The position numbers were made by a program, and so were the translations under genes. The notes under the pieces were generated by a model, which was not told where the DNA came from, made no database searches, and worked only from the letters and a program-made list of their open reading frames with translations. Of a stretch of DNA of 34,046 nt, positions 1 through 7,174 are shown in pieces. Source of the DNA: Actinomycetes bacterium (lineage in GTDB: Bacteria; Actinomycetota; Acidimicrobiia; Acidimicrobiales; JABEUL01); the NCBI GenBank assembly GCA_021852345.1, contig JAJZNL010000025.1:1-34046 (forward strand), written 5' to 3'. The stretch's first letter is position 1; each line of letters opens with the position of its first letter.

Positions 1-347
1 CGTTGTTCGTTAGTGAGCTGATGATAATTTTTCAAGTTAATCCTTTCTGGGTTTGTATAAGTGCTAGAAATTTATCCAGCTCACTTATATTAACCAATCA
101 AGTTGCACTTGGAAGTTGAATTCAGGAGTTGTTTTAGAGGGTTGTATGTAATTTTGGGTGGATGTACCGACCAATCATAGATTGTTGCCTTTACATTTCA
201 CATTAAAATACATTATTAGGATTTCAATTAGCTTGAACCTTCAAGCTTCAAATTTTTAATAATTAGAAAACTAACGCCTTGAATTTTGAATTTAAAATTC
301 AAGAGATATTTTTATACACAAAGACACGATTAAATAAAACGATAGAA
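1..347. other. Gap upstream of thiS with two inverted repeats
   Basis: No convincing gene is present. Two inverted repeats are visible: AGTGAGCTG at 12-20 with CAGCTCACT at 77-85, and AGCTTGAA at 230-237 with TTCAAGCT at 240-247. I looked for a TPP (THI-box) riboswitch because the downstream genes make thiamin, and did not recognise its conserved segments. The thiS promoter should lie in this gap, but I cannot place it. Confidence 0.5.
230..247 (+). terminator. Hairpin with short T-run ahead of thiS
   Basis: The perfect 8-bp arms AGCTTGAA and TTCAAGCT are separated by only CC and followed by TCAAATTTTT. This could end transcription arriving from upstream, or form a hairpin in the thiS leader. 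The two-base loop means the central pairs must open, so the stem is effectively 6-7 bp. Confidence 0.3.
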
Positions 348-566
348 TTGGCTAAAATAACTATCAAAATCAACGGGATCGAATCTAAGACTCAAACTAC
401 ATGTTTGTATGAGATTGTCACCCAATTTGTCACTGAGCCAAACCCTAACTTTAAGGGATTGGCAGTAGCTGTCAATAACGAAGTTATCCCAAAATCTCAG
501 TGGGCGACATTTACAGTCAACGATATGGATTCCGTAGAAATAATTACAGCCGCTCAAGGTGGCTAG
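348..566 (+). CDS. thiS: Sulfur carrier protein ThiS
   Basis: ThiS is the small ubiquitin-fold protein whose C-terminal Gly-Gly is adenylated and thiocarboxylated, then donates sulfur to the thiazole of thiamin. The last 30 residues carry the family signature: VAVNNEVIPKSQW, then a D-x-VEI-x-TAAQGG ending with the required terminal GG. The frame is open from a TTG at 279 (95 aa), but the 23 extra N-terminal residues match nothing typical of ThiS. The TTG at 348 gives 72 aa beginning AKITIKING, close to the family's usual 65-75 aa, so I chose it. Neither start has a visible Shine-Dalgarno. thiG follows on the same strand after 179 bp. No ThiF-type activating enzyme is in the window. Confidence 0.85.
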   Translation: MAKITIKINGIESKTQTTCLYEIVTQFVTEPNPNFKGLAVAVNNEVIPKSQWATFTVNDMDSVEIITAAQGG

Positions 567-745
567 GCTGATTTTAAATATCTTCAACAATAGTTTTTAA
601 TATCTAACCGAACGGCTCTGGCGAACGTATAAAATTAACTTAAATAGTTAGCCCGAAGCAGAATACAGATAAGTAGTATGCGATTGGCTACGACTCTTAA
701 ACCTAATCACTCTAAAAATTTGATAATCCAACAGACACTAAGGCA

Positions 746-1525
746 ATGGACAGCAGAAATTTAACTCTAGACAATCAAACTTTTAACTCCAGGCTAATTT
801 TAGGTACGGGCGGTTTACCGTCTTTGGAGATATTATCTGACATAATTAAGGTTTCTCAGGCGGAAATAGCAACCGTGGCTTTGCGGCGCATTAACCCTAA
901 TCAAAAACTTTCAATTTTTAATATTTTGACCGAACACTCAATTAAAATTCTTCCCAACACAGCAGGGTGCTATACCGCAGCAGAAGCCGTTAAATTAGCT
1001 GAACTTGCAAAGGAATCCCTAGAGACCGATTGGATAAAATTAGAAGTAATAGGTGATGAAAAAACTTTGTTACCGGATCCCATAGAGCTCATCAAAGCTA
1101 GCGAGATACTGATAAATAAGGATTTTAAAGTATTCGCGTACACTAACAACGACCTCATCATAGCAAGAAGACTCGTATCGTTGGGCGTTACAGCGGTAAT
1201 GCCTTTGGCATCTCCGATCGGATCGGGAATGGGTCTTGAAAACTTAAACGGTTTGATCAGAATAATTGAGGAGATCCAGAACGTTCCAGTTATAGTAGAT
1301 GCCGGCATCGGAACCGCTTCGGATGCGGCTCTTGCTATGGAAATCGGGGCTGATGCGGTCTTAGCCGCGTCCGCAATCACACGAGCAGTCGATTCGGTTA
1401 AAATGGCACATGCAATCGCATCGGGAATCGAAGCGGGTCATCTTGCCAGACAAGCAGGTAGAATACCTAAGCAGCTATATGCGGTACCATCTTCTGATCC
1501 GTCTAACATGCCATCTTTAAAATAG
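746..1525 (+). CDS. thiG: Thiazole synthase ThiG
   Basis: ThiG condenses deoxyxylulose 5-phosphate, a glycine-derived imine and the ThiS thiocarboxylate into the thiamin thiazole phosphate, on a TIM-barrel fold. The 259-aa length is normal. Visible family motifs are the N-terminal LILGTGG, TVALRRIN near residue 43, LPNTAGC near 69, and DWIKLEVIGD, where Lys98 should be the Schiff-base lysine and Glu100 the nearby acid. ASPIGSG and VDAGIG with the catalytic Asp are also present. Two normally conserved stretches differ from well-studied homologues: the usual LPYTSDD loop reads FAYTNND, and the usual NTA phosphate-loop segment after GADAVL reads AASAITRA. The fold and the key Lys, Glu and Asp are retained, so I still call it functional. 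Confidence 0.93.
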   Translation: MDSRNLTLDNQTFNSRLILGTGGLPSLEILSDIIKVSQAEIATVALRRINPNQKLSIFNILTEHSIKILPNTAGCYTAAEAVKLAELAKESLETDWIKLEVIGDEKTLLPDPIELIKASEILINKDFKVFAYTNNDLIIARRLVSLGVTAVMPLASPIGSGMGLENLNGLIRIIEEIQNVPVIVDAGIGTASDAALAMEIGADAVLAASAITRAVDSVKMAHAIASGIEAGHLARQAGRIPKQLYAVPSSDPSNMPSLK

Positions 1526-1586
1526 CAAAGCGATGAAGCGTATCTTTATTTACAAAGTAATGCAATAAAATTGAATTTAAATTACA

Positions 1587-2435
1587 ATGGCAAATAAGGA
1601 AATTAATTTGGATTCTGCGTGTGATCATCCCAAGGTAATATTGTCAATTGCGGGATTTGATCCAACTGGCGGAGCGGGAATAATCGCAGATTCCAGAACC
1701 GCTAGTCATTTTGGGTGTTACTGTTGTACTCTAATTACTTCAATAACTTCACAGAATTCAACTGGGTTTTACAGAAACAAAGCAACGCCAATTTCTCTGC
1801 TTGAAAGCCAACTTGATGCAGTTCTTCAAGACTTCGAGGTGGCCGCCGTTAAGATCGGTTTGATAACCGACATGAAAATCGCATCTTTCGTTTCTTCCTC
1901 GCTGGAAACCTATTTTAAGTCCACCCCGATCGTCATTGACCCGATAATTTCCACAACCAAGTCCGACCAGTTAGTCGATTCGGATCTTTTGGCATTCTTT
2001 AAAAGCACTCTGTTTCCCCTGGCAACAGTTTTGACTCCCAACTTAAAAGAGCTTGAGACTATCTCCGATAAAGCACTCTCGACAAGAGCAGATATACGAA
2101 AGGCCGTCCAAAAGCTTATTAAAACCGGAACCGATTCGATAGTCATCACTGGATACAAGTCTATAAATTCCCGCAGGCGGATTCAGGTAAGCGATTTAAT
2201 GTTTAGTAATGACAAATTTAGTGAAATAAACAGAAATTGGATTCAAACAAACAATTCACATGGCTCTGGATGTATATTTTCTACATCCGTTGCCTGCAAT
2301 TTGGCACTCGGCTTCGATACTTACAAAAGCATAGGAATTGCCGGCGATTACATAAATTCACTTTTAATCAACTCAAAAACCTATAGCTTTAAATCAGCCA
2401 CTGGCGTTACTAACCAATACGGTCCGCTGCTTTAA
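1587..2435 (+). CDS. thiD: Hydroxymethylpyrimidine (phosphate) kinase ThiD
   Basis: ThiD phosphorylates HMP and HMP-P to HMP-PP, the pyrimidine half of thiamin. The 282-aa protein is a ribokinase-fold enzyme. It has the N-terminal SIAGFDPTGGAGI substrate loop (residues about 20-32), VKIGLITD near 88, VIDPI near 116, TPNLKELE near 150, and the C-terminal anion-hole/ATP motif NSHGSGC, where the Gly and Cys cluster is typical. The position directly after thiS-thiG supports a thiamin role over the related pyridoxal kinase activity. The gap to thiG is 61 bp. No clear Shine-Dalgarno precedes the ATG. Confidence 0.9.
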   Translation: MANKEINLDSACDHPKVILSIAGFDPTGGAGIIADSRTASHFGCYCCTLITSITSQNSTGFYRNKATPISLLESQLDAVLQDFEVAAVKIGLITDMKIASFVSSSLETYFKSTPIVIDPIISTTKSDQLVDSDLLAFFKSTLFPLATVLTPNLKELETISDKALSTRADIRKAVQKLIKTGTDSIVITGYKSINSRRRIQVSDLMFSNDKFSEINRNWIQTNNSHGSGCIFSTSVACNLALGFDTYKSIGIAGDYINSLLINSKTYSFKSATGVTNQYGPLL

Positions 2436-2474
2436 GCCAAAAACACATTACGGCATGACTAAACTTTAATAGTA

Positions 2475-3119
2475 ATGACTTCGGACATTGAAACTAACCA
2501 GATCGAAACAGAAACTGCCGATTTATCTAGGAACGGAACGAGTTCAGTCCAAAAAGAACCTCAATCGGCTGCCAACATAAGCTATGCGCTTCCCCAGCCG
2601 AGCATCAAACCGATATTAATTTTCCTGGCCTGTTTGGTAGTGGTGGTAGCCGCTGGACTAACCTTTATGTCCGTAACTTCCTCATCGGTAAATCAATCTG
2701 CAGTTAATGCCAAGTTTCCCTTTAAAACAATTTCCGGAAACTCATTTTTAATTCCGATTATTCAAAATGACGAACCGCCAAGCAACGTTATGGGATCATT
2801 GGCATTTCCTTTAGATACGACCATTACAAACAAAAGAGTAGGAACAGTAAATCAGTACGATGCCAACTTAATTCTAACGACTAAAAACATATCTCCTGGT
2901 AAGCTTTTTTCGACTTTGTCAATAATTTTAAAAAGCTACAAATGGAAAATTATTAGTAATCAAGTTCAAAATTCAAATGATCTTTTAATAGGTTCAATAG
3001 CAGGAAATGACGGTTTTTTCTGGACCGTAGGTTTTACCATACCGATTGTTCAAAACAACGATTCCGCAAATTCAACACAGTACAAAATGAGCTTATTCCA
3101 GCAGTCAGACGGAGGATAA
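2475..3119 (+). CDS. Predicted membrane-anchored protein of unknown function
   Basis: I do not recognise a family. The 214-aa protein has a polar N-terminal segment of about 44 residues rich in Glu, Thr, Ser and Gln, one strongly hydrophobic helix at about 45-67 (PILIFLACLVVVVAAGLTF), then about 145 residues with alternating hydrophobic pattern, Ser/Asn-rich, without cysteines. This fits a single-pass protein with a short cytoplasmic tail and an external beta-rich domain. It follows thiD by 39 bp on the same strand. It may also have its own promoter: TAAACT at 2460-2465 lies 9 nt before the ATG with no Shine-Dalgarno, as expected of a leaderless message. Its last 15 bp overlap the 3' end of the convergent gene. 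Confidence 0.7.
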   Translation: MTSDIETNQIETETADLSRNGTSSVQKEPQSAANISYALPQPSIKPILIFLACLVVVVAAGLTFMSVTSSSVNQSAVNAKFPFKTISGNSFLIPIIQNDEPPSNVMGSLAFPLDTTITNKRVGTVNQYDANLILTTKNISPGKLFSTLSIILKSYKWKIISNQVQNSNDLLIGSIAGNDGFFWTVGFTIPIVQNNDSANSTQYKMSLFQQSDGG

Positions 3120-4526
3120 TTGTTGCGCCACCAAAGTTGAGCCTGCAATATTCTTGCTGCCTTTTGAGTCAAAGAATATTGCAGTTGCGACTGTAGCTAA
3201 ATCCACCGGATAATTTAGATAACCAAAGCGAGTATTTGGAGCCAATAAGATGGCTGCCGTCATTACAAAGCTAACAGCAAACAACATCGAATAGATATCG
3301 TTAGGCGGATATTTTACCGCAAACGCTATACATACTATAAAAAATAACGCTATTAAAAATAGCAAAATAACGCCTTTATAGTGGGGAAAGTGACTCGTAA
3401 TCAAATGCCCGGGTAACGCAGAGTCTGCCGGTGACGAAGTCCCTGACAATCCAAGCGGAAATCTAATCGCATTGGTAACAAATCCGTAAACATTATTGTA
3501 AATTCCCGCAATTAAAATCGGCATCAAAACGGCAAAAGTACCTGCGAAGAATTTAACTACATCTCTGGTTGAATACTTCCGTAGAATCGTATACACCAGA
3601 ACGGCGAACATGAGCCATGCGGTAAACTTCAACGACATTGCAAAGCCCATAGACAATCCGGCAAGCAGCGTCTTGTCACGATAAAGCAAAACCGCACTGA
3701 GTACCATAAATGCAATCACGGGTATATCGTCTCCTCCTGTGGCCAAAGTTAAAGTCGCAGTTGGTAAAAGAGACAATGCAATAAAGCATGTCAACTTAAA
3801 ATTTCGGTCTTTTTTAAGCAAAAATACCGCCAAGGCGAAACCCCCAAGCCCAAATAACGAAAAATACCATCTTGAATCAGATAAGAGCTTAGGGACGTCC
3901 TCGTTATATGCAACACCAAAAAATGACATCCCGGGCAAATACGCAAAATAGTCGTTAACGGGCATGGGTTTTGGTGTTGCCAAAAGGGAAGTACCGGATT
4001 TCTTTGGCGGAGCTACGTACGGACCTTTGCCATGATCCAACTTCTTACCAGCAACCTCAATTACCTGCACCTCGGGCTGAACATACTTACCGTTTTGACC
4101 TATCGGTAGCGTATGTTGATTTAACTTAACAATGTTATAGCTAAGTGGAACGATAAGGGCACCTAAAAATACCGCAAAAGCTACAGCCGCCTGCAAGAAA
4201 AAAACATTCTTCTCTTTCGTAAGACAGTTTCTTATAAATCCCCAAATCTTTGCTGAAAACGAGAAAACAATATTTGAGCGCACGCCCGATGATTCCTTAA
4301 GATTGCTCGCAGAATCATCTTTCTTCTCGCTACATAACTTACAGCCTATAAACAATAGGCCCGTTATTAAAGCGGCAAAGCAATAAACTGGGAGTGACTG
4401 CAGAGCCCAACGTTTATAGTCATAAAACGTAGACAACTCCAACACACAAATTGTGAAAATAACGGCTACGAGGTAAAGGGAAAAATTAACCAACAATCCG
4501 CGCTTTATGCCTGGATTACTTTCCAT
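3105..4526 (-). CDS. Polytopic membrane protein, GT87/DUF2029-like
   Basis: The 473-aa protein has about 9-11 predicted membrane helices. It starts with two helices (residues about 13-62), a charged cytoplasmic loop, then a large non-helical loop at about 135-195 containing PYVAPPKKSG, and a helix-rich second half. The stretch ATGGDDIPVIAF followed by LAGLSMGFAMSLKFTAW resembles actinobacterial GT-C-fold (GT87/DUF2029) polyprenyl-phosphate-dependent mannosyltransferase relatives, where an acidic pair near a helix end is functionally important. The substrate cannot be inferred. The ATG start has a TAAAAT box at 4533-4538, only 6 nt upstream, consistent with a leaderless transcript. The gene converges on and overlaps its neighbour by 15 bp. 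Confidence 0.7.
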   Translation of the reverse strand: MESNPGIKRGLLVNFSLYLVAVIFTICVLELSTFYDYKRWALQSLPVYCFAALITGLLFIGCKLCSEKKDDSASNLKESSGVRSNIVFSFSAKIWGFIRNCLTKEKNVFFLQAAVAFAVFLGALIVPLSYNIVKLNQHTLPIGQNGKYVQPEVQVIEVAGKKLDHGKGPYVAPPKKSGTSLLATPKPMPVNDYFAYLPGMSFFGVAYNEDVPKLLSDSRWYFSLFGLGGFALAVFLLKKDRNFKLTCFIALSLLPTATLTLATGGDDIPVIAFMVLSAVLLYRDKTLLAGLSMGFAMSLKFTAWLMFAVLVYTILRKYSTRDVVKFFAGTFAVLMPILIAGIYNNVYGFVTNAIRFPLGLSGTSSPADSALPGHLITSHFPHYKGVILLFLIALFFIVCIAFAVKYPPNDIYSMLFAVSFVMTAAILLAPNTRFGYLNYPVDLATVATAIFFDSKGSKNIAGSTLVAQQLSSV

Positions 4527-4682
4527 AGTTAAATTTTACTCCAAAGGGTGTCGATTCTCGGTTCAATTCAACTCTTATTGCAATTTTTTAAATACCAAAA
4601 CTTAAATCAATTATATTTGACAAAATTTTTTATAGTCCCTTTGAGTCAGAGAATTCGACTGCTCTCATAAGTCAGTGAACTA

Positions 4683-4697
4683 CCGATGAAGCATCGG
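4683..4697. repeat. Small hairpin resembling an IS200/IS605 end
   Basis: CCGATG and CATCGG pair perfectly around the triloop AAG, flanked by GTGAACTA on the left and GCTCCTAGAA on the right. This arrangement, a GTGAACTAC flank followed by a short G+C-rich stem and GGCT, resembles subterminal hairpins at the ends of some IS200/IS605-family elements as I remember them. No transposase gene is present next to it. It may be a remnant or a coincidence. Confidence 0.25.
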
Positions 4698-4928
4698 GCT
4701 CCTAGAAACTGCGATACAGCCGTAACGTAAATTAATTATTTGACTTGCAGCCATTCTGGACACAAATATATTAGCCGAAGTTACATGTTATGGCGCTCGG
4801 TTTATGACGCACGGTCTTGTATTAAGCAAGTAAACAAAGCGCAAGACACAAGAGCCAAAACCTTTCTTAAAAGAACTTCCGAGTTTTGCCAATTGTTCAC
4901 CGCTTTCGATCTGTAAGAATTACGCGAC

Positions 4929-4956
4929 TGAGTATTCTAAAGCATTGGAATACTCA
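4929..4956. repeat. 9-bp inverted repeat
   Basis: TGAGTATTC at 4929-4937 pairs with GAATACTCA at 4948-4956 around a 10-nt loop, and is followed on the + strand by ATTTAG. No + strand gene ends just upstream. It could be a weak terminator of transcription past the peroxiredoxin gene, or part of decayed mobile DNA. Confidence 0.3.
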
Positions 4957-5011
4957 ATTTAGAATCAAATGAGCCGAGGAATTTTTTTCCTTGAATTAAT
5001 TTTGGAAGACA

Positions 5012-5045
5012 AATCTAGGGAGTCGCATATACGACTCCCTAGATT
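5012..5045 (-). terminator. Strong 14-bp hairpin downstream of the peroxiredoxin gene
   Basis: The arms 5012-5025 and 5032-5045 are perfectly complementary over 14 bp (core TCTAGGGAGTCG) around a 6-nt loop. It lies 98 nt past the peroxiredoxin stop codon. On the minus strand the stem is followed by TGTCTTCC, which is pyrimidine-rich but not a clean U-run. It may therefore act as a transcript-end stabiliser or an imperfect intrinsic terminator. Confidence 0.5.
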
Positions 5046-5142
5046 ACCTAAATTTTACCATTCGAATGTCTTGTTGTCTTTAGCCTTAGCGAGGTCAACG
5101 CGACTAAAAAAACAACCGCTTTTTAGTAGTTCCTTAAATACC

Positions 5143-5778
5143 TTATTTGTTTGGTTGAGGAGTAAGTCTAAGGTACGGTTTGAGTTTTTTGAACCCTTTT
5201 GGAAACTTCGTTTCTGCCTCTTCGTCGGAAATTGCCGGAGCAATAATTACGTCATCTCCGTCCTTCCAATCAACTGGAGTCGAAACAGAGTATTGCGCAG
5301 TCAATTGAAGTGAATCAATTACCCTTAGAATTTCGTTAAAGTTTCTTCCCGTAGAAGCAGGGTACGTAATTGTTAACTTAACTTTTTTGTCGGGTCCTAT
5401 CACAAATACGGTTCGCACGGTAAGTGAATCAAGGGAATTTGGATGAATCATGTCATACAGATCCGCAACTTTTTTATCTTTATCTCCGATTAACGGAAAG
5501 TTTAGTGCTGTTCCTTGTGTCTCCTCTATGTCGGATTTCCACGAATTATGATCTTCGACCGCATCGACGCTGACGCCGAGAACTTTTACATTTCTCTTAT
5601 CAAACTCGCCTTTTAGCTTTGCAACGGCTCCAAGCTCCGTAGTGCATACCGGTGTAAAATCTTTAGGGTGAGAAAATAGCACTCCCCAAGAATCACCTAG
5701 GTATTCATGAAAATTAATCGTCCCTTCGGTTGATTCGGCCGTAAAATCCGGAGCGGTATCTCCTAGTCTCAATGACAT
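5143..5778 (-). CDS. 1-Cys peroxiredoxin, Prx6 type
   Basis: This enzyme reduces hydrogen and organic peroxides with a single peroxidatic cysteine. The 211-aa length and domain plan (AhpC/TSA fold then 1-Cys C-terminal domain) fit the Prx6 group. The active-site motif FTPVCTTELG places Cys45, which is the only cysteine in the protein, so no resolving Cys is available and an external reductant is expected. The Prx6-typical SVDAVEDHNSW, VFVIGPDKKVKL, YPASTGRN and TPVDWKDGDDVII segments are all present. The ATG is preceded by AAAGGT at suitable distance. A promoter TTGTTT-16 nt-TATTAT can be read upstream on this strand. Confidence 0.92.
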   Translation of the reverse strand: MSLRLGDTAPDFTAESTEGTINFHEYLGDSWGVLFSHPKDFTPVCTTELGAVAKLKGEFDKRNVKVLGVSVDAVEDHNSWKSDIEETQGTALNFPLIGDKDKKVADLYDMIHPNSLDSLTVRTVFVIGPDKKVKLTITYPASTGRNFNEILRVIDSLQLTAQYSVSTPVDWKDGDDVIIAPAISDEEAETKFPKGFKKLKPYLRLTPQPNK

Positions 5779-5841
5779 ATAATATTTACCTTTCTGTTTG
5801 TTTTCCTGACGTAGTTTGTAACTACTAATTCAATTATAGCC

Positions 5842-5869
5842 ATAATACACTTAATTCCTGACAAAACAA
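5842..5869 (-). promoter_or_regulatory. Putative promoter of the peroxiredoxin gene
   Basis: On the minus strand TTGTTT (5869-5864) is followed 16 nt later by TATTAT (5847-5842), a fair sigma-70-type match about 65-90 nt before the ATG. An alternative -10, TATAAT at 5838-5833, pairs with TTGTCA at 5864-5859, but at a long 20-nt spacing. I saw no operator-like palindrome beside it. Confidence 0.4.
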
Positions 5870-5996
5870 GTCGACAATTAACCTTGATTTTACTTAGAAA
5901 TTGGTCATTAAATTGTCAACGTGAATTTGAGTAACTTAAAAACAATAGATGTGTTATCACCGTCAATAACAGTTAAATTGAAATCGAGTTTAAAAC

Positions 5997-6002
5997 TATA
6001 AT
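5997..6002 (+). promoter_or_regulatory. Putative -10 box of the HAD phosphatase gene
   Basis: A perfect TATAAT ends 9 nt before the GTG start codon, which puts the expected transcript start within about 2-3 nt of the coding region. No Shine-Dalgarno is present. No strong -35 box is visible at 17 nt. This suggests a leaderless mRNA. Confidence 0.45.
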
Positions 6003-6011
6003 TGATAAAGC

Positions 6012-6650
6012 GTGGAAAACAAATACCCCCCCAAAATTATTGCTGTATTTGACTTTGACGGAACTCTAACAAAAGGTGACTCCTTTTGGCGTTTTTTGTT
6101 TTATTCGAATGGATTTTTTAAGGTTTTTTTAACGGGGATGTCGAAATTTTTCTTAATGTTGGGATCTTTAATATCCCCGCAGACGTTCGCCGACGAAGCC
6201 AAAGAATACCTAATTGCCGCCCTTTTAGGCTCCAGAGACGTAGACGAAATTGAAAATTTAGCTGATAAGTTCGCAAGCCATTTAATTAAATCAAGACTTA
6301 AATACCGAACCGTACAGCGGCTAAGGTATCACCAGATGAAGCACCACGAAATAGTTGTAATCTCCGCTTCACCCTCTTTATATTTAATACCAGCATGCAA
6401 ACATTTGGGTATACACAAGGTTATCGCAACAGATCTGGAAGTTAAAGACGGCAAATATACCGGCAAATATCTTTCAAATAACTGTCGAGGACCCGAAAAG
6501 GCCAGACGGCTTAAGGCATTTTGCGAACCCTTTGGAGTTGCTTTTGTATATGCCTACGGCAACAGCAATAACGACAGAGAAATGTTGGAATACGCCGATA
6601 TTGGCATTAGGGTGGACCGCACCGACGTGTCAAAACCTCTACAGGTGTAG
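6012..6650 (+). CDS. HAD-superfamily subfamily IB phosphatase
   Basis: This is a haloacid-dehalogenase-type phosphatase of the SerB-like IB group. The 212-aa protein has the nucleophile motif DFDGT at 14-18 (Asp14, Asp16), a helical cap at about 25-95, motif II ISASPS near 117, motif III Lys in GPEKARRL near 160, and motif IV GNSNNDREML near 183 with the metal-binding Asp. The family includes phosphoserine, lysophospholipid and nucleotide phosphatases, and the substrate cannot be set from sequence. The GTG start was chosen because the phosphatase motif lies just after it and a TATAAT box lies 9 nt upstream. It converges on the PH-domain gene with 32 bp between the stops. Confidence 0.85.
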   Translation: MENKYPPKIIAVFDFDGTLTKGDSFWRFLFYSNGFFKVFLTGMSKFFLMLGSLISPQTFADEAKEYLIAALLGSRDVDEIENLADKFASHLIKSRLKYRTVQRLRYHQMKHHEIVVISASPSLYLIPACKHLGIHKVIATDLEVKDGKYTGKYLSNNCRGPEKARRLKAFCEPFGVAFVYAYGNSNNDREMLEYADIGIRVDRTDVSKPLQV

Positions 6651-6682
6651 GGATCAAGAATAATATCTAAATCTAAATGAAT

Positions 6683-7171
6683 CTATCTGCTCTCGTCAAT
6701 CAACTGACTGATAAGATGAAATATCGTTTCACAGTGTGGCAACGAAGTATAGATTAAAGTTCCGTCACGCAGGGCACCCGAACTGATTTCTATGTCTCCC
6801 ACTTTAAACATTCTCTCAAAGATGTTTTGATTTAAATTAACAGTTTGAATTTTGTTAATCGGAACCTCACGCACAGTACGTTTTAATAAACCATTTGCCT
6901 CAACAAGTCGACGGTTGGTAACTGTTAAAGAATATACCTTCCAATTAACGTATTTGACAAGTAAATAGATTAACCCCAAAACAGCCGGAATTAATAGTAT
7001 CAGACCCACATATCGAGGGGTATTCGCTGGTAACAATATTACAATTGCCGTTAGTACAGCAATCAAAATAACGTAGAGAATGATGGCATAAACTACTTTG
7101 CCGAAAAACTTACGAACTTCGGCCAGTATCTCCTCGCCTTCACTTAGATGTTTTGATGATAATCCTGCCAT
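6683..7171 (-). CDS. PH-domain (DUF304/bPH2) membrane protein
   Basis: The 162-aa protein has two closely spaced membrane helices at about 25-47 and 52-70, then a bacterial pleckstrin-homology domain (bPH2) at about 72-150. YSLTVTNRRLVEANGLLKR followed by VPINKIQTV is the hallmark of this family. Such proteins are anchored to the inner membrane and their function is generally unknown. It starts 3 bp after the ddl stop codon, so it is the last gene of the ddl transcript, which hints at envelope work. That link is inference. Confidence 0.85.
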   Translation of the reverse strand: MAGLSSKHLSEGEEILAEVRKFFGKVVYAIILYVILIAVLTAIVILLPANTPRYVGLILLIPAVLGLIYLLVKYVNWKVYSLTVTNRRLVEANGLLKRTVREVPINKIQTVNLNQNIFERMFKVGDIEISSGALRDGTLIYTSLPHCETIFHLISQLIDESR

Positions 7172-7174
7172 AGT

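Larger units (their letters stand above)
4527..5142. other. Long intergenic region with three hairpins
   Basis: I see no gene with family support in these ~600 bases. The longer open frame on the + strand here mostly mirrors the peroxiredoxin gene. Three perfect inverted repeats are present: 4683-4697, 4929-4956 and 5012-5045, each described separately. The segment around 4670-4715 resembles an end of an IS200/IS605-type element, so part of the gap may be decayed mobile DNA. Confidence 0.5.

Noticed and set aside
3..119. Open frame from the window edge on the + strand, possible end of an upstream gene
   Set aside because: Its 38 residues match no family pattern that I recognise, and the composition looks like AT-rich intergenic sequence.
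279..347. Longer thiS start at TTG 279
   Set aside because: It adds 23 residues absent from ThiS proteins and has no Shine-Dalgarno. The frame from 348 fits the family length.
567..745. Possible riboswitch or tRNA between thiS and thiG
   Set aside because: I found no TPP-box segments, no T-loop and no acceptor-stem pairing.
4540..4600. GGTTCAATTC resembling a tRNA T-loop
   Set aside because: There is no matching T-stem or acceptor arm, and the upstream bases are the start of the GT87-like gene.
4969..5313. 114-codon frame on the + strand
   Set aside because: More than half of it is antisense to the peroxiredoxin gene, and the rest crosses the 14-bp hairpin. No family features and no ribosome-binding site.
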